Assembly (NCBI RefSeq): GCF_001999725.1
Contig: NZ_MDDP01000013.1
Location: 1-64,000, forward strand
DNA length: 64,000 bases
Direction of reading: 5' to 3'
Source: Cellulophaga omnivescoria
GTDB taxonomy: Bacteria > Bacteroidota > Bacteroidia > Flavobacteriales > Flavobacteriaceae
Within the stretch, counting starts at the first letter, position 1. Each line of letters begins with the position of its first letter. The position numbers and the translations under genes were made by a program. This document shows, piece by piece, positions 37,454-45,297 of the stretch. The notes under the pieces were generated by a model, which saw nothing but the letters and a program-made list of their open reading frames with translations, made no database searches and had not been told where the DNA came from.

Positions 37454-37696
37454 ATGAAAACTCTAGTTACCTTATCTTTAATTTTATGTGTTGGTGTATC
37501 TGTACAAGCACAAAAAACTAAAAAGTTACCTGTTAGTAAAGTTGAAGTGCCAAAAATAGCTTCAATTGTAAAAGGGTCTACAGTTTTAAATAATACAAAA
37601 CAGAATAGCGTTGCACGTTTGTATTTAATTAAAAATGCAAATATTATTAAAGCGCTTTCTTTTGAGACAAAAGCAAATAAAGCAAAATTAGTTTAA
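37454..37696 (+). CDS. Small exported peptide D (diverged tandem family member)
   Basis: The 80-residue precursor has a signal peptide ending SVQAQ, a basic N-terminal mature part (KTKKLPVSKVEVPK) and the family core in the form VARLYLIKNANIIKALSF. Its tail is KANKAKLV. It is the most diverged member and has an unrelated upstream region. A 38-residue membrane ORF begins 2 bp after its stop, so D is the only member with an obvious cotranscribed partner. Confidence 0.75.
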   Translation: MKTLVTLSLILCVGVSVQAQKTKKLPVSKVEVPKIASIVKGSTVLNNTKQNSVARLYLIKNANIIKALSFETKANKAKLV

Positions 37697-37698
37697 TT

Positions 37699-37815
37699 AT
37701 GATATATTTAACTTTAATTACAATAGCAGCTATTACATTTGGCCTGTTATTTAATAATAAACCAAAAGTGCGTGCAATTAAAGTTCCTGTTCGTAATAAA
37801 CATATTAAAAAGTAA
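37699..37815 (+). CDS. Small membrane peptide (38 residues) following peptide D
   Basis: ATG at 37699 lies 2 bp after the stop of peptide D. The product, MIYLTLITIAAITFGLLF followed by a basic tail ending KHIKK, has one hydrophobic helix (2-18) and 9 Lys/Arg in its last 18 residues, typical of a small inner-membrane protein with an inside-positive tail. An intrinsic terminator follows 36 bp later. The tight spacing supports a real gene; the function is unknown. Confidence 0.55.
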   Translation: MIYLTLITIAAITFGLLFNNKPKVRAIKVPVRNKHIKK

Positions 37816-37850
37816 CTAACGATGACAGCAGTTTTACACTGCATATAAAT

Positions 37851-37886
37851 AAAAAAGCAGCTCTAAAAGAGCTGCTTTTTTTATGA
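37851..37886. terminator. Bidirectional intrinsic terminator
   Basis: A perfect 14-bp stem (core AGCAGCTCT/AGAGCTGCT) with a 3-base loop, A-run to the left and T-run to the right, separates the peptide array from convergent secA. Confidence 0.9.
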
Positions 37887-37902
37887 CTATTAAGTACTAG
37901 TT

Positions 37903-40900
37903 TTATTCTTCAACTAGTACCCATTCACCTCTAGTTAATAAAGGTTCTGCTTGTTTAAATTTAACAACTTTAGATTCGCCATTCATTACATTTTTAATTG
38001 TAACTCTGTCATTTCTACCAATTTTTGGTCTTTCTCTAGTAATTGTTTCTGTTACTTGTGGTCTATTACCCTGTGTTTGGCTAGCAGCCCTGTTTTGTGC
38101 AGCTAACTCATCACTGTTAGGTATTTCTTCTTTTGTAGTTTGTAAGTTTGCTTGTGGCCTTCTTACAGTTCTTGCTTCCTGTATGTCTGATGTGTCACCA
38201 GTTGGTAATTCTGCTTTAAACAAGAATGATACTACATCTTTATTAACAGTATCTACCATAGCTTTAAAAAGCTCAAAAGCTTCAAACTTATAAATTAATA
38301 GCGGATCTTTTTGTTCATGCACAGCTAATTGTACAGATTGTTTTAACTCATCCATTTTACGTAAATGAGTTTTCCAAGCATCATCTAAAATTGCAAGTGT
38401 TATATTCTTTTCAAAATCGTTTACCAATTGCTTACCGTTACTTTCGTATGCTTCTTTAAGGTTGGTAACTATTTTAAGAGCTTTAATTCCGTCTGTAAAA
38501 GGAACTTCTATACGTTCAAAATTATTGGCAGCATCTTCATAAACATTTTTTATTACCGGAAAAGCAGTAGCAGCATTACGCTCCATTTTATTTTGGTAAT
38601 AATCATAAACTACCTTATAAGTTTTGTTTGCAATATCTTGTACAGACATTTTAGCAAACTCATCTTCGTTAATAGGAGCTGTTACAGAAAAATACTTAAT
38701 TAATTCAAATTCAAAGTTTTTATAATCACTAGCAGCTTTATTACCATCTGCAATAGACTCGCAGGTATCATAAATCATATTAGCAATATCTAATTTTAAA
38801 CGCTCTCCTTGTAAAGCATGACGTCTTCTTTTGTAAATTACCTCTCTTTGGGCATTCATAACATCATCATACTCTAACAAACGTTTACGTACTCCAAAGT
38901 TGTTTTCTTCAACTTTTTTCTGTGCACGTTCTATAGATTTTGTCATCATTGAGTGCTGAATAACTTCGCCTTCTTCTAAGCCCATTTTATCCATCATTTT
39001 AGCAACTCTATCAGAACCAAATAAACGCATAAGGTTATCTTCTAAAGAAACATAAAATTGAGAACTTCCTGGATCTCCTTGACGCCCGGCTCTACCACGT
39101 AGCTGCCTATCTACACGTCTAGAATCGTGACGCTCTGTACCAATAATTGCCAAACCACCAGCATTTTTAACGTCTGTAGATAATTTAATATCGGTACCAC
39201 GACCTGCCATATTGGTAGCAATAGTTACAATACCAGCATTACCTGCTTGTGCAACTACATCTGCTTCTTTCTTATGTAACTTGGCGTTAAGTACATTGTG
39301 CGGTACTTTACGTATGGTTAACATTCTAGATAACAATTCTGATATTTCTACAGAAGTTGTACCAATAAGTACCGGTCTGCCAGAGTTAGATAGTTGTGTA
39401 ACTTCCTCTATAATGGCATTGTATTTTTCTCTTTTTGTTTTGTAAATTAAATCGTTTCTATCATCACGAGCAATTGGTCTGTTAGTTGGTATTTCCATAA
39501 CATCTAACTTGTAAATTTCCCAAAATTCACCAGCTTCTGTAATGGCTGTACCAGTCATACCAGCAAGCTTGTTGTACATTCTAAAGTAGTTTTGTAATGT
39601 AACTGTAGCAAAGGTTTGTGTCATTGCTTCAATTTTTACATTCTCTTTAGCTTCTATAGATTGGTGTAAACCATCTGAGTAACGACGACCGTCCATAATA
39701 CGACCTGTTTGCTCATCTACAATCATTACTTTATTGTCCATTACTACGTACTCCACATCTTTCTCAAAAAGAGTGTAAGCTTTTAGTAATTGGTTCATAG
39801 TATGTATTCGCTCACTTTTAATAGAGAAATCTTTAAATAACTCTTCTTTTAGTTCAGCTTCTTTTTCTATGTTTAGGTTTTGGTTTTCTATTTGAGCAAT
39901 TTCATAACCAATATCTGGCATTACAAAGAAATTACTGTCTACATCACCAGAAATATGTTTAATACCTTTATCTGTTAACTCTATTTGATTGTTTTTTTCA
40001 TCAATTACAAACAGCAACTCTTCATCAACCGTTGGCATTTCACGGTTGTTATCTTGCATATAAAAGTTCTCAGTTTTTTGTAACAACTGTTTAATACCTT
40101 CTTCACTTAAAAACTTAATTAGCGCTTTGTTTTTAGGTAAACCACGGTAAACACGTAGTAGTAAAAAACCGCCTTCTTTTGTGTCACCTGCTTTTATTAA
40201 TTTTTTAGCTTCGGCTAAAACACCAGTTAAGTATTGTTTTTGTAGTTGTACAATGTCTGCAACTTTTGGTTTTAACTCGTTAAACTCGTGTCTGTCTCCT
40301 TCGGGTACAGGACCAGAAATAATTAACGGTGTACGTGCATCATCAACCAAAACAGAATCTACTTCATCTACAATAGCAAAGTTATGCGGGCGCTGTACTA
40401 GGTCTGTAGGTTTGTGCGCCATATTATCACGCAAATAGTCAAAACCAAATTCATTATTTGTACCGTAGGTTATGTCTGCATTGTATGCAGTTCTACGAGC
40501 ATCAGAATTAGGTTGATGATAATCTATACAATCTATTGTAAATCCATGAAACTGAAAAATTGGTGCCATCCACGCGCTATCTCTTTTTGCAAGATAATCG
40601 TTAACGGTTACTAGGTGTACACCATTACCAGTAAGAGCATTTAAGTAAACTGGCAATGTAGCCACAAGAGTTTTACCTTCACCAGTTTGCATTTCTGCAA
40701 TTTTACCTTGGTGTAGTGCAATACCACCAATTAGCTGTACATCATAATGTACCATATCCCAAGTTACCTGCTTACCTGCAGCATCCCAAGAGTTTTGCCA
40801 AACGGCTTTGTCACCTTCTAAGCTAACATAGTCTTTAATACCAGACAACTGCCTGTCATATTCTGTAGCAGTAACTGTAAGTGTAGTGTTGTTTGCAAAA

Positions 40901-41265
40901 CGTTTAGCAGTTTCTTTTACAACAGCAAAAGCTTCTGGTAAAAGATCTGAAAGTGATTTTTCTAACGTTTTATATACTTCTTCTTGTAAACGATCTATTT
41001 CTGTATAAAGATCTTCGTTTTTATCTATATCTGTAGAAGACTCAACCTCAATTTTAAGAGCTTCTATTTGTTCATTTAACTCTTTAGTGTCTGCCTTTAA
41101 TTTTTCTTTAAACTCTACTGTTTTTGCCCTTAGCTCATCTAGACTAATAGCTTCTAAACTTTGTTCAAAGGCTTTAATTTTATCTACTATTGGCTGTAAT
41201 TGCTTAACGTCTTTTTTGGCTTTATCACCAACAAAGGCCTTTAGCACGGAATTAATGAAACTCAT
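37903..41265 (-). CDS. secA: Preprotein translocase ATPase SecA
   Basis: SecA drives protein export through SecYEG. The 1120-residue protein is longer than E. coli SecA (901), as is usual in Bacteroidota, with extra sequence inside and between the nucleotide-binding domains (for example about 325-440). Visible motifs are Walker A GEGKT near 195, TVNDYLAKRD, the Walker B-type DEVDSVLVDDARTPLIISG near 300, the cross-linking domain, RGTDI and GRAGRQGDPG in NBD2, and the helical scaffold and wing domains. The C-terminus ends in GRNDRVTIKNV and GEWVLVEE and lacks the zinc-binding CxC motif for SecB. It serves the many signal-peptide proteins in this window. Confidence 0.97.
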   Translation of the reverse strand: MSFINSVLKAFVGDKAKKDVKQLQPIVDKIKAFEQSLEAISLDELRAKTVEFKEKLKADTKELNEQIEALKIEVESSTDIDKNEDLYTEIDRLQEEVYKTLEKSLSDLLPEAFAVVKETAKRFANNTTLTVTATEYDRQLSGIKDYVSLEGDKAVWQNSWDAAGKQVTWDMVHYDVQLIGGIALHQGKIAEMQTGEGKTLVATLPVYLNALTGNGVHLVTVNDYLAKRDSAWMAPIFQFHGFTIDCIDYHQPNSDARRTAYNADITYGTNNEFGFDYLRDNMAHKPTDLVQRPHNFAIVDEVDSVLVDDARTPLIISGPVPEGDRHEFNELKPKVADIVQLQKQYLTGVLAEAKKLIKAGDTKEGGFLLLRVYRGLPKNKALIKFLSEEGIKQLLQKTENFYMQDNNREMPTVDEELLFVIDEKNNQIELTDKGIKHISGDVDSNFFVMPDIGYEIAQIENQNLNIEKEAELKEELFKDFSIKSERIHTMNQLLKAYTLFEKDVEYVVMDNKVMIVDEQTGRIMDGRRYSDGLHQSIEAKENVKIEAMTQTFATVTLQNYFRMYNKLAGMTGTAITEAGEFWEIYKLDVMEIPTNRPIARDDRNDLIYKTKREKYNAIIEEVTQLSNSGRPVLIGTTSVEISELLSRMLTIRKVPHNVLNAKLHKKEADVVAQAGNAGIVTIATNMAGRGTDIKLSTDVKNAGGLAIIGTERHDSRRVDRQLRGRAGRQGDPGSSQFYVSLEDNLMRLFGSDRVAKMMDKMGLEEGEVIQHSMMTKSIERAQKKVEENNFGVRKRLLEYDDVMNAQREVIYKRRRHALQGERLKLDIANMIYDTCESIADGNKAASDYKNFEFELIKYFSVTAPINEDEFAKMSVQDIANKTYKVVYDYYQNKMERNAATAFPVIKNVYEDAANNFERIEVPFTDGIKALKIVTNLKEAYESNGKQLVNDFEKNITLAILDDAWKTHLRKMDELKQSVQLAVHEQKDPLLIYKFEAFELFKAMVDTVNKDVVSFLFKAELPTGDTSDIQEARTVRRPQANLQTTKEEIPNSDELAAQNRAASQTQGNRPQVTETITRERPKIGRNDRVTIKNVMNGESKVVKFKQAEPLLTRGEWVLVEE

Positions 41266-41423
41266 ATGTATTATAATTTATAAAGTCTGTGGTTTACAAA
41301 GTAAACACATTCAACTATTTAGATTAATGTTCCGTATAAAATGCGGAATGTAATTTGTTACGCAAAAGGTATTCCAGTTTTTTAAAAGGCTAAAATAGCC
41401 ACCTGCGTCTGCCAAAATTACAT

Positions 41424-41452
41424 AAAAAAAAAGCCTCCAAGGAGACTTTTTT
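41424..41452 (-). terminator. Intrinsic terminator of the DUF2795 gene
   Basis: On the minus strand, AAGTCTCC/GGAGGCTT (one G-T pair) with a 2-base to 4-base loop precedes a run of T, 15 bp after the stop codon of the gene at 41467. Confidence 0.75.
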
Positions 41453-41466
41453 ATGTATTTCTTTAT

Positions 41467-41691
41467 TTAATATTCATCCTCGTTCCAGAGGTAATCTTCT
41501 TCTGTAGGATAGTCAGGCCATATCTCCTCAATAGATTCGTAGATTTCTCCACCTTCTTCTTCCATAGATTGTAAATTTTCTACAACTTCTAATGGTGCAC
41601 CAGTTCTAATGGCGTAATCTATTAATTCATCTTTGGTCGCTGGCCAAGGCGCATCACTTAAATAAGATGCTAGTTCTAATGTCCAATACAT
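41467..41691 (-). CDS. DUF2795 domain protein
   Basis: This 74-residue acidic protein begins MYWTLELASYLSDAPWPATKDELIDYA. That pattern matches DUF2795, a small helical domain: a two-helix unit with the W-P-x-(T/S)-K-D-E-L segment. The C-terminal half is Glu- and Asp-rich (EEEGGEIYESIEE). Function is unknown. It is a single-gene unit with its own terminator, upstream of secA. Confidence 0.82.
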   Translation of the reverse strand: MYWTLELASYLSDAPWPATKDELIDYAIRTGAPLEVVENLQSMEEEGGEIYESIEEIWPDYPTEEDYLWNEDEY

Positions 41692-41825
41692 GGTAATAGT
41701 TAATTTTAATTTTTTGCAAAAATAAATTTTTAAACAAGAAAAGCAAGTTTTTTTGTAGTTTTTTAATTTATTTTTATAAAATTGTTGATATTCAATATGT
41801 TGATAACGTTAAAATAATGTAAATA

Positions 41826-42401
41826 TTAGTCTTTCTTCTCAGGAATCCACTTTATTTCGTTTGCATCTAGGTCTTTACTTAGTTTTCTAGAGAGTACAAA
41901 TAAGTAGTCGGACAATCTATTGATAAATGACAAAACATTTGCTTCAAAAGGTTCGTTCTCGTTTAAATGAGATGCTAAACGTTCTGCTCTACGGCAAACA
42001 GTACGTGCAATATGACAGTATGACACGGTTGTGTGTCCGCCAGGTAAAATAAAATGTGTCATCTGTGGTAAAGATTCATTCATTTTATCCATTTCTTGCT
42101 CTAATAGTTCAATATCTGCGTTGCTAATTTTTTCTATATTTAGCCTTTCTTTTCCGTTTTTAAGAACCATTTTTTCTGGATCTGTAGCCAAAACAGCACC
42201 AACGGTAAATAATTTATCTTGTATAGTAGCTATAATATCTTTGTAGTGGTTATTAATTTTTTGGTCTCTTATAAGTCCCATCCAAGAGTTTAGTTCATCT
42301 ACAGTACCGTAAGATTCTATACGTAAATGATGTTTGGGAACTCTAGTGCCGCCAAATAGGGCAGTAGTTCCTTTATCTCCTGTTTTTGTATATATTTTCA
42401 T
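41826..42401 (-). CDS. Cob(I)alamin adenosyltransferase, PduO type
   Basis: It converts cob(I)alamin and ATP to adenosylcobalamin, the cofactor of methylmalonyl-CoA mutase. The 191-residue protein has the N-terminal ATP-binding TGDKGTTALFGG (6-17), SYGTVDELNSWMG (about 30-42) and the C-terminal CRRAERLASHL and FINRLSDYLFVLSR. These mark the trimeric PduO-type family, as opposed to BtuR/CobA. It starts 3 bp after the SdpI-family gene. It pairs functionally with MeaB at 30139-31176. Confidence 0.94.
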   Translation of the reverse strand: MKIYTKTGDKGTTALFGGTRVPKHHLRIESYGTVDELNSWMGLIRDQKINNHYKDIIATIQDKLFTVGAVLATDPEKMVLKNGKERLNIEKISNADIELLEQEMDKMNESLPQMTHFILPGGHTTVSYCHIARTVCRRAERLASHLNENEPFEANVLSFINRLSDYLFVLSRKLSKDLDANEIKWIPEKKD

Positions 42402-42404
42402 ATG

Positions 42405-42755
42405 TTATTCTTCTTTGAATTTTGAGTCTATAGCTTTTTCTACTTTTAAAACTAAAGTAATAATACTTGTAAGCAATAGCGCTATACAAATAACAACTGC
42501 AATTTCTTTTTTAGGTTGATATAGAATACTAAATAGAGATGATAATGCAAGTAAAAAACCAATTTTTATTAATTGTATTGATGAATATTTTTGCGCAAAA
42601 TTCCACCTGTTTTGGTTTAACATAGCCTTGCTAGTTCTGTAACCATATAGATTATTTATTTTTTTAGGAGGAAATTTAAGCTGAAAAAGTCCAACAATTA
42701 TAAATAAGCTGCCGGAGCCAAGAGGAATGTGAAATAATGGGTTGCTAAAATCCAA
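42405..42755 (-). CDS. SdpI family membrane protein
   Basis: The 116-residue protein has about three hydrophobic helices and the SdpI-family segment KKINNLYGYRTSKAMLNQ followed by W-x-FAQKYS. SdpI of Bacillus gives immunity to the SDP toxin, but most family members are uncharacterised. The start is TTG (LDFSNPLFHIPL read as Met), 5 bp after the stop of a 43-residue membrane ORF and with no better ATG in frame. No toxin gene of the SdpC type is seen nearby, so an immunity role should not be assumed. Confidence 0.75.
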   Translation of the reverse strand: MDFSNPLFHIPLGSGSLFIIVGLFQLKFPPKKINNLYGYRTSKAMLNQNRWNFAQKYSSIQLIKIGFLLALSSLFSILYQPKKEIAVVICIALLLTSIITLVLKVEKAIDSKFKEE

Positions 42756-42760
42756 ATTGC

Positions 42761-42892
42761 TTACTCTTTACGTTTGTAATTACTCATAAATTTACGAGAT
42801 TTTCTTTCTTTGCTTTTCTTTTTGTTTCTAAAATTTACAACAAGAAAAATAACTAGTACAATTCCGCAAACAATAAATGTAGTATAGTCCAT
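42761..42892 (-). CDS. Small membrane protein (43 residues)
   Basis: ATG at 42892 starts MDYTTFIVCGIVLVIFLVVN, a single hydrophobic helix (4-20), followed by a very basic tail (FRNKKKSKERKSRKF) that ends KRKE. The stop at 42761 is 5 bp before the TTG of the SdpI-family gene, and the start is 31 bp after the methyltransferase-like gene, so it fills the gap in an otherwise continuous operon. The positive-inside layout supports a real small membrane protein of unknown role. Confidence 0.55.
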   Translation of the reverse strand: MDYTTFIVCGIVLVIFLVVNFRNKKKSKERKSRKFMSNYKRKE

Positions 42893-42923
42893 TGTTAATT
42901 TTTATAATTTTAAAAATACAGTA

Positions 42924-43397
42924 TTATATTCTTATTTTAAAATGTTCTTTTGCTTGTTCTTTTCTAAAAAATACAGCTGCACCATAAAAAACATCTACAG
43001 TAACGGTGACAAAATCTAACATTTTAATTTGCTCCCAGATTTGTTCTGTTTGTTTATTTTTATAAATGTTATTAATAAAAACCATTGTGTTATTATGGTA
43101 GTTAACACTTTTAAAAACGGTTAAATCTGGAGTGTTTAAATACCCAAAGTCTACATTAGTATTGGTATAATTTATGTTGGTTTTTATATGTTTTTTTAAT
43201 TCTTTATTCGTTACAAAAGCAGTTTTTACATTAAAATAAGAAATACTTTTTAGTACAACGTTAAAACTTTTATTACGGTGTAGCTTCTCTTTTTTATACA
43301 AACACTTAGTAACGTAATTATATATAAAAGGTGAGTGTACACCGTGTTGGTTAGTTGCTTTTAATAAAAAACCTAAATGCGCAAGTGTTTGAAACAT
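42924..43397 (-). CDS. Methyltransferase-family-like short protein
   Basis: This 157-residue protein starts with FLLKATNQHGVHSPFIYNYVTKC, an N-terminus I associate with Flavobacteriaceae SAM-dependent methyltransferases encoded beside ABC-F genes. The glycine-rich SAM-binding motif I is missing, and the protein is shorter than a normal Rossmann methyltransferase. The central part (TPDLTVFKSV; NNTMVFINNIYKNK) looks like the later beta strands of the fold, and the C-terminus (VTVDVFYGAAVFFRKEQ) is conserved-looking. It may be a reduced, non-catalytic form. It lies 12 bp after the ABC-F gene. Confidence 0.5.
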   Translation of the reverse strand: MFQTLAHLGFLLKATNQHGVHSPFIYNYVTKCLYKKEKLHRNKSFNVVLKSISYFNVKTAFVTNKELKKHIKTNINYTNTNVDFGYLNTPDLTVFKSVNYHNNTMVFINNIYKNKQTEQIWEQIKMLDFVTVTVDVFYGAAVFFRKEQAKEHFKIRI

Positions 43398-43409
43398 AGT
43401 TAAGCAAAA

Positions 43410-45284
43410 TTAACCTTCAACAATTGCAGAAAGCTCAAACCAGCGTTCTGTTTTTTCATCAATTTCATCAATAACAAGTTGTAGTTCTTTAGATAGCTTA
43501 TCTATCTCATCACCACTTAAGCTAGCATCAGAAAATTTGTTTTGTAGTGCTACCTTTTTTTCTTCTAACTTTTTAATTTTGTTTTCTATGTTGTTATATT
43601 CTTTTTGTTCTTGAAAAGATAATTTGTTTGTTTTGCCTTCTGTTTTCCAAGATTTTTTATCTGTTTTAGTTTCTTTCTCTTTATTTTCTCTACTTTCTAA
43701 TACAGCGCTGTCTTCATAAGACCTAAAATCTGAATAGTTTCCTGGGAAATCTTCTATAACGGCATTGCCTCTAAATACAAATAGGTGATCTACAATCTTA
43801 TCCATAAAATACCTATCATGGGATACTACTAATAAACATCCAGGAAAATCCATTAAAAAACTTTCTAAAACATTTAATGTAACTATGTCTAAGTCATTTG
43901 TAGGTTCATCTAGTATTAAAAAGTTAGGATTTTGTATTAATACAGTACATAAATATAACCTTTTGCGTTCGCCACCACTTAGTTTTTCAACAAAGTCATA
44001 TTGTTTTTTTCTATCAAATAAAAAGCGTTCTAATAATTGCTGAGCAGATATTTGACGCCCTTTTTTAAGCGGAATATAATCTCCAAATTCTCTTATAACA
44101 TCTATAACTTTTTGGCCTTCTTTTATTTTTATTCCCTTTTGAGTGTAATAACCAAATTTAATAGTTTCACCAACAATTACTTTTCCGCTATCTGGTTGGT
44201 CTGTGCCTGTAATTATATTTAAAAAAGTAGATTTTCCAGTACCATTTTTGCCAATAATACCAATACGCTCACCTTTTAAAAAGTTATACTCAAACTTATC
44301 TAAAATAGGTTTGTTTGGGTAGGCTTTAGAGATTTTTACAAGCTCCATAACCTTACTCCCCATACGCTCCATATTAATCTCTAGCTCAATAGTGTGCTCT
44401 TTTCTGCGTTGGTGAGCTTTGGCTTTAATATCATTAAAATCGTCTATTCTAGATTTAGATTTGGTGGTACGTGCTTTGGGTTGTTTACGCATCCAACCTA
44501 GTTCTTTTTTATATAAAAGTTTAGATTTGTGGTGTTCTACAGCCTCTTGTGTTAAACGCGCCTCTTTTTTTTCTAGGTAGTAAGAGTAGTTACCTTTGTA
44601 AGGGTAAAGTGTATTATTATCTAACTCAATAATTTCATTACAAACACGCTCTAAAAAGTACCTATCATGTGTAACCATAAACAGGGTAATACTTTCTTTT
44701 GCAAAATATTCTTCTAACCATTCAATCATTTCTAGGTCTAAATGGTTGGTTGGCTCATCTAAAATTAATAAGTCTGGCCTGTTTATAAGCGCATCTGCCA
44801 TAGCTAAACGCTTTTTTTGTCCGCCCGATAGTAAACCAACTTTTAAAGAAACATCATCTAACTTAAGTTTAGATAATATTTGTTTGTATTGAGTTTCAAA
44901 ATCCCAAGCTTCAAACCTATCCATAGCATCAAAAGCAAGCTGATATTTTTCTGCATCTTCTGGGTTTGCGAGTGCTTTTTCATAATTTGCTATAACTTTT
45001 AAAACTTCATTGTCTGATGCAAAAATGGTTTCTTCAATAGTTAAATCTGGGTTCATATTAGGCTCTTGCTCTAAAAATGAAACTCTAATCCCTTTTCTGT
45101 AATTTACCTGTCCGCTATCTGGAGAGTCTTGACCAGATAGGATGTTTAAAATAGAAGTTTTGCCGCTTCCGTTTTTTGCTATTAAAGCAATTTTTTGATC
45201 TTTATTTACACCAAACGAAATGTCTGAGAATAGTGCGTGTTCTCCGTAAGATTTTGATATGTTTTCAACCGTAAGTAGGTTCAT
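43410..45284 (-). CDS. ABC-F family ATPase (Uup-like)
   Basis: This soluble 624-residue protein has two ABC domains and no membrane spans. The first Walker A is AKNGSGKTS (about 36-44) with LSGGQKKRLAMA and LDEPTNHLD. The second is GKNGTGKST near 346 with LSGGERKRLYL and LDEPTNDLD. The domains are joined by the basic ABC-F linker, with a C-terminal coiled coil (about 545-624). ABC-F proteins act on the ribosome and on translation; the C-terminal coiled coil suggests the Uup subgroup, which also binds branched DNA. It is the second gene of the operon that begins with the DUF4105 gene. Confidence 0.93.
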   Translation of the reverse strand: MNLLTVENISKSYGEHALFSDISFGVNKDQKIALIAKNGSGKTSILNILSGQDSPDSGQVNYRKGIRVSFLEQEPNMNPDLTIEETIFASDNEVLKVIANYEKALANPEDAEKYQLAFDAMDRFEAWDFETQYKQILSKLKLDDVSLKVGLLSGGQKKRLAMADALINRPDLLILDEPTNHLDLEMIEWLEEYFAKESITLFMVTHDRYFLERVCNEIIELDNNTLYPYKGNYSYYLEKKEARLTQEAVEHHKSKLLYKKELGWMRKQPKARTTKSKSRIDDFNDIKAKAHQRRKEHTIELEINMERMGSKVMELVKISKAYPNKPILDKFEYNFLKGERIGIIGKNGTGKSTFLNIITGTDQPDSGKVIVGETIKFGYYTQKGIKIKEGQKVIDVIREFGDYIPLKKGRQISAQQLLERFLFDRKKQYDFVEKLSGGERKRLYLCTVLIQNPNFLILDEPTNDLDIVTLNVLESFLMDFPGCLLVVSHDRYFMDKIVDHLFVFRGNAVIEDFPGNYSDFRSYEDSAVLESRENKEKETKTDKKSWKTEGKTNKLSFQEQKEYNNIENKIKKLEEKKVALQNKFSDASLSGDEIDKLSKELQLVIDEIDEKTERWFELSAIVEG

Positions 45285-45297
45285 TTGCTAGTTTTAG

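Noticed and set aside
42405-42755. SdpI-type toxin immunity system
   Set aside because: No SdpC-like toxin or SdpAB-like maturation genes are nearby and the operon is mostly housekeeping, so a complete system cannot be claimed.
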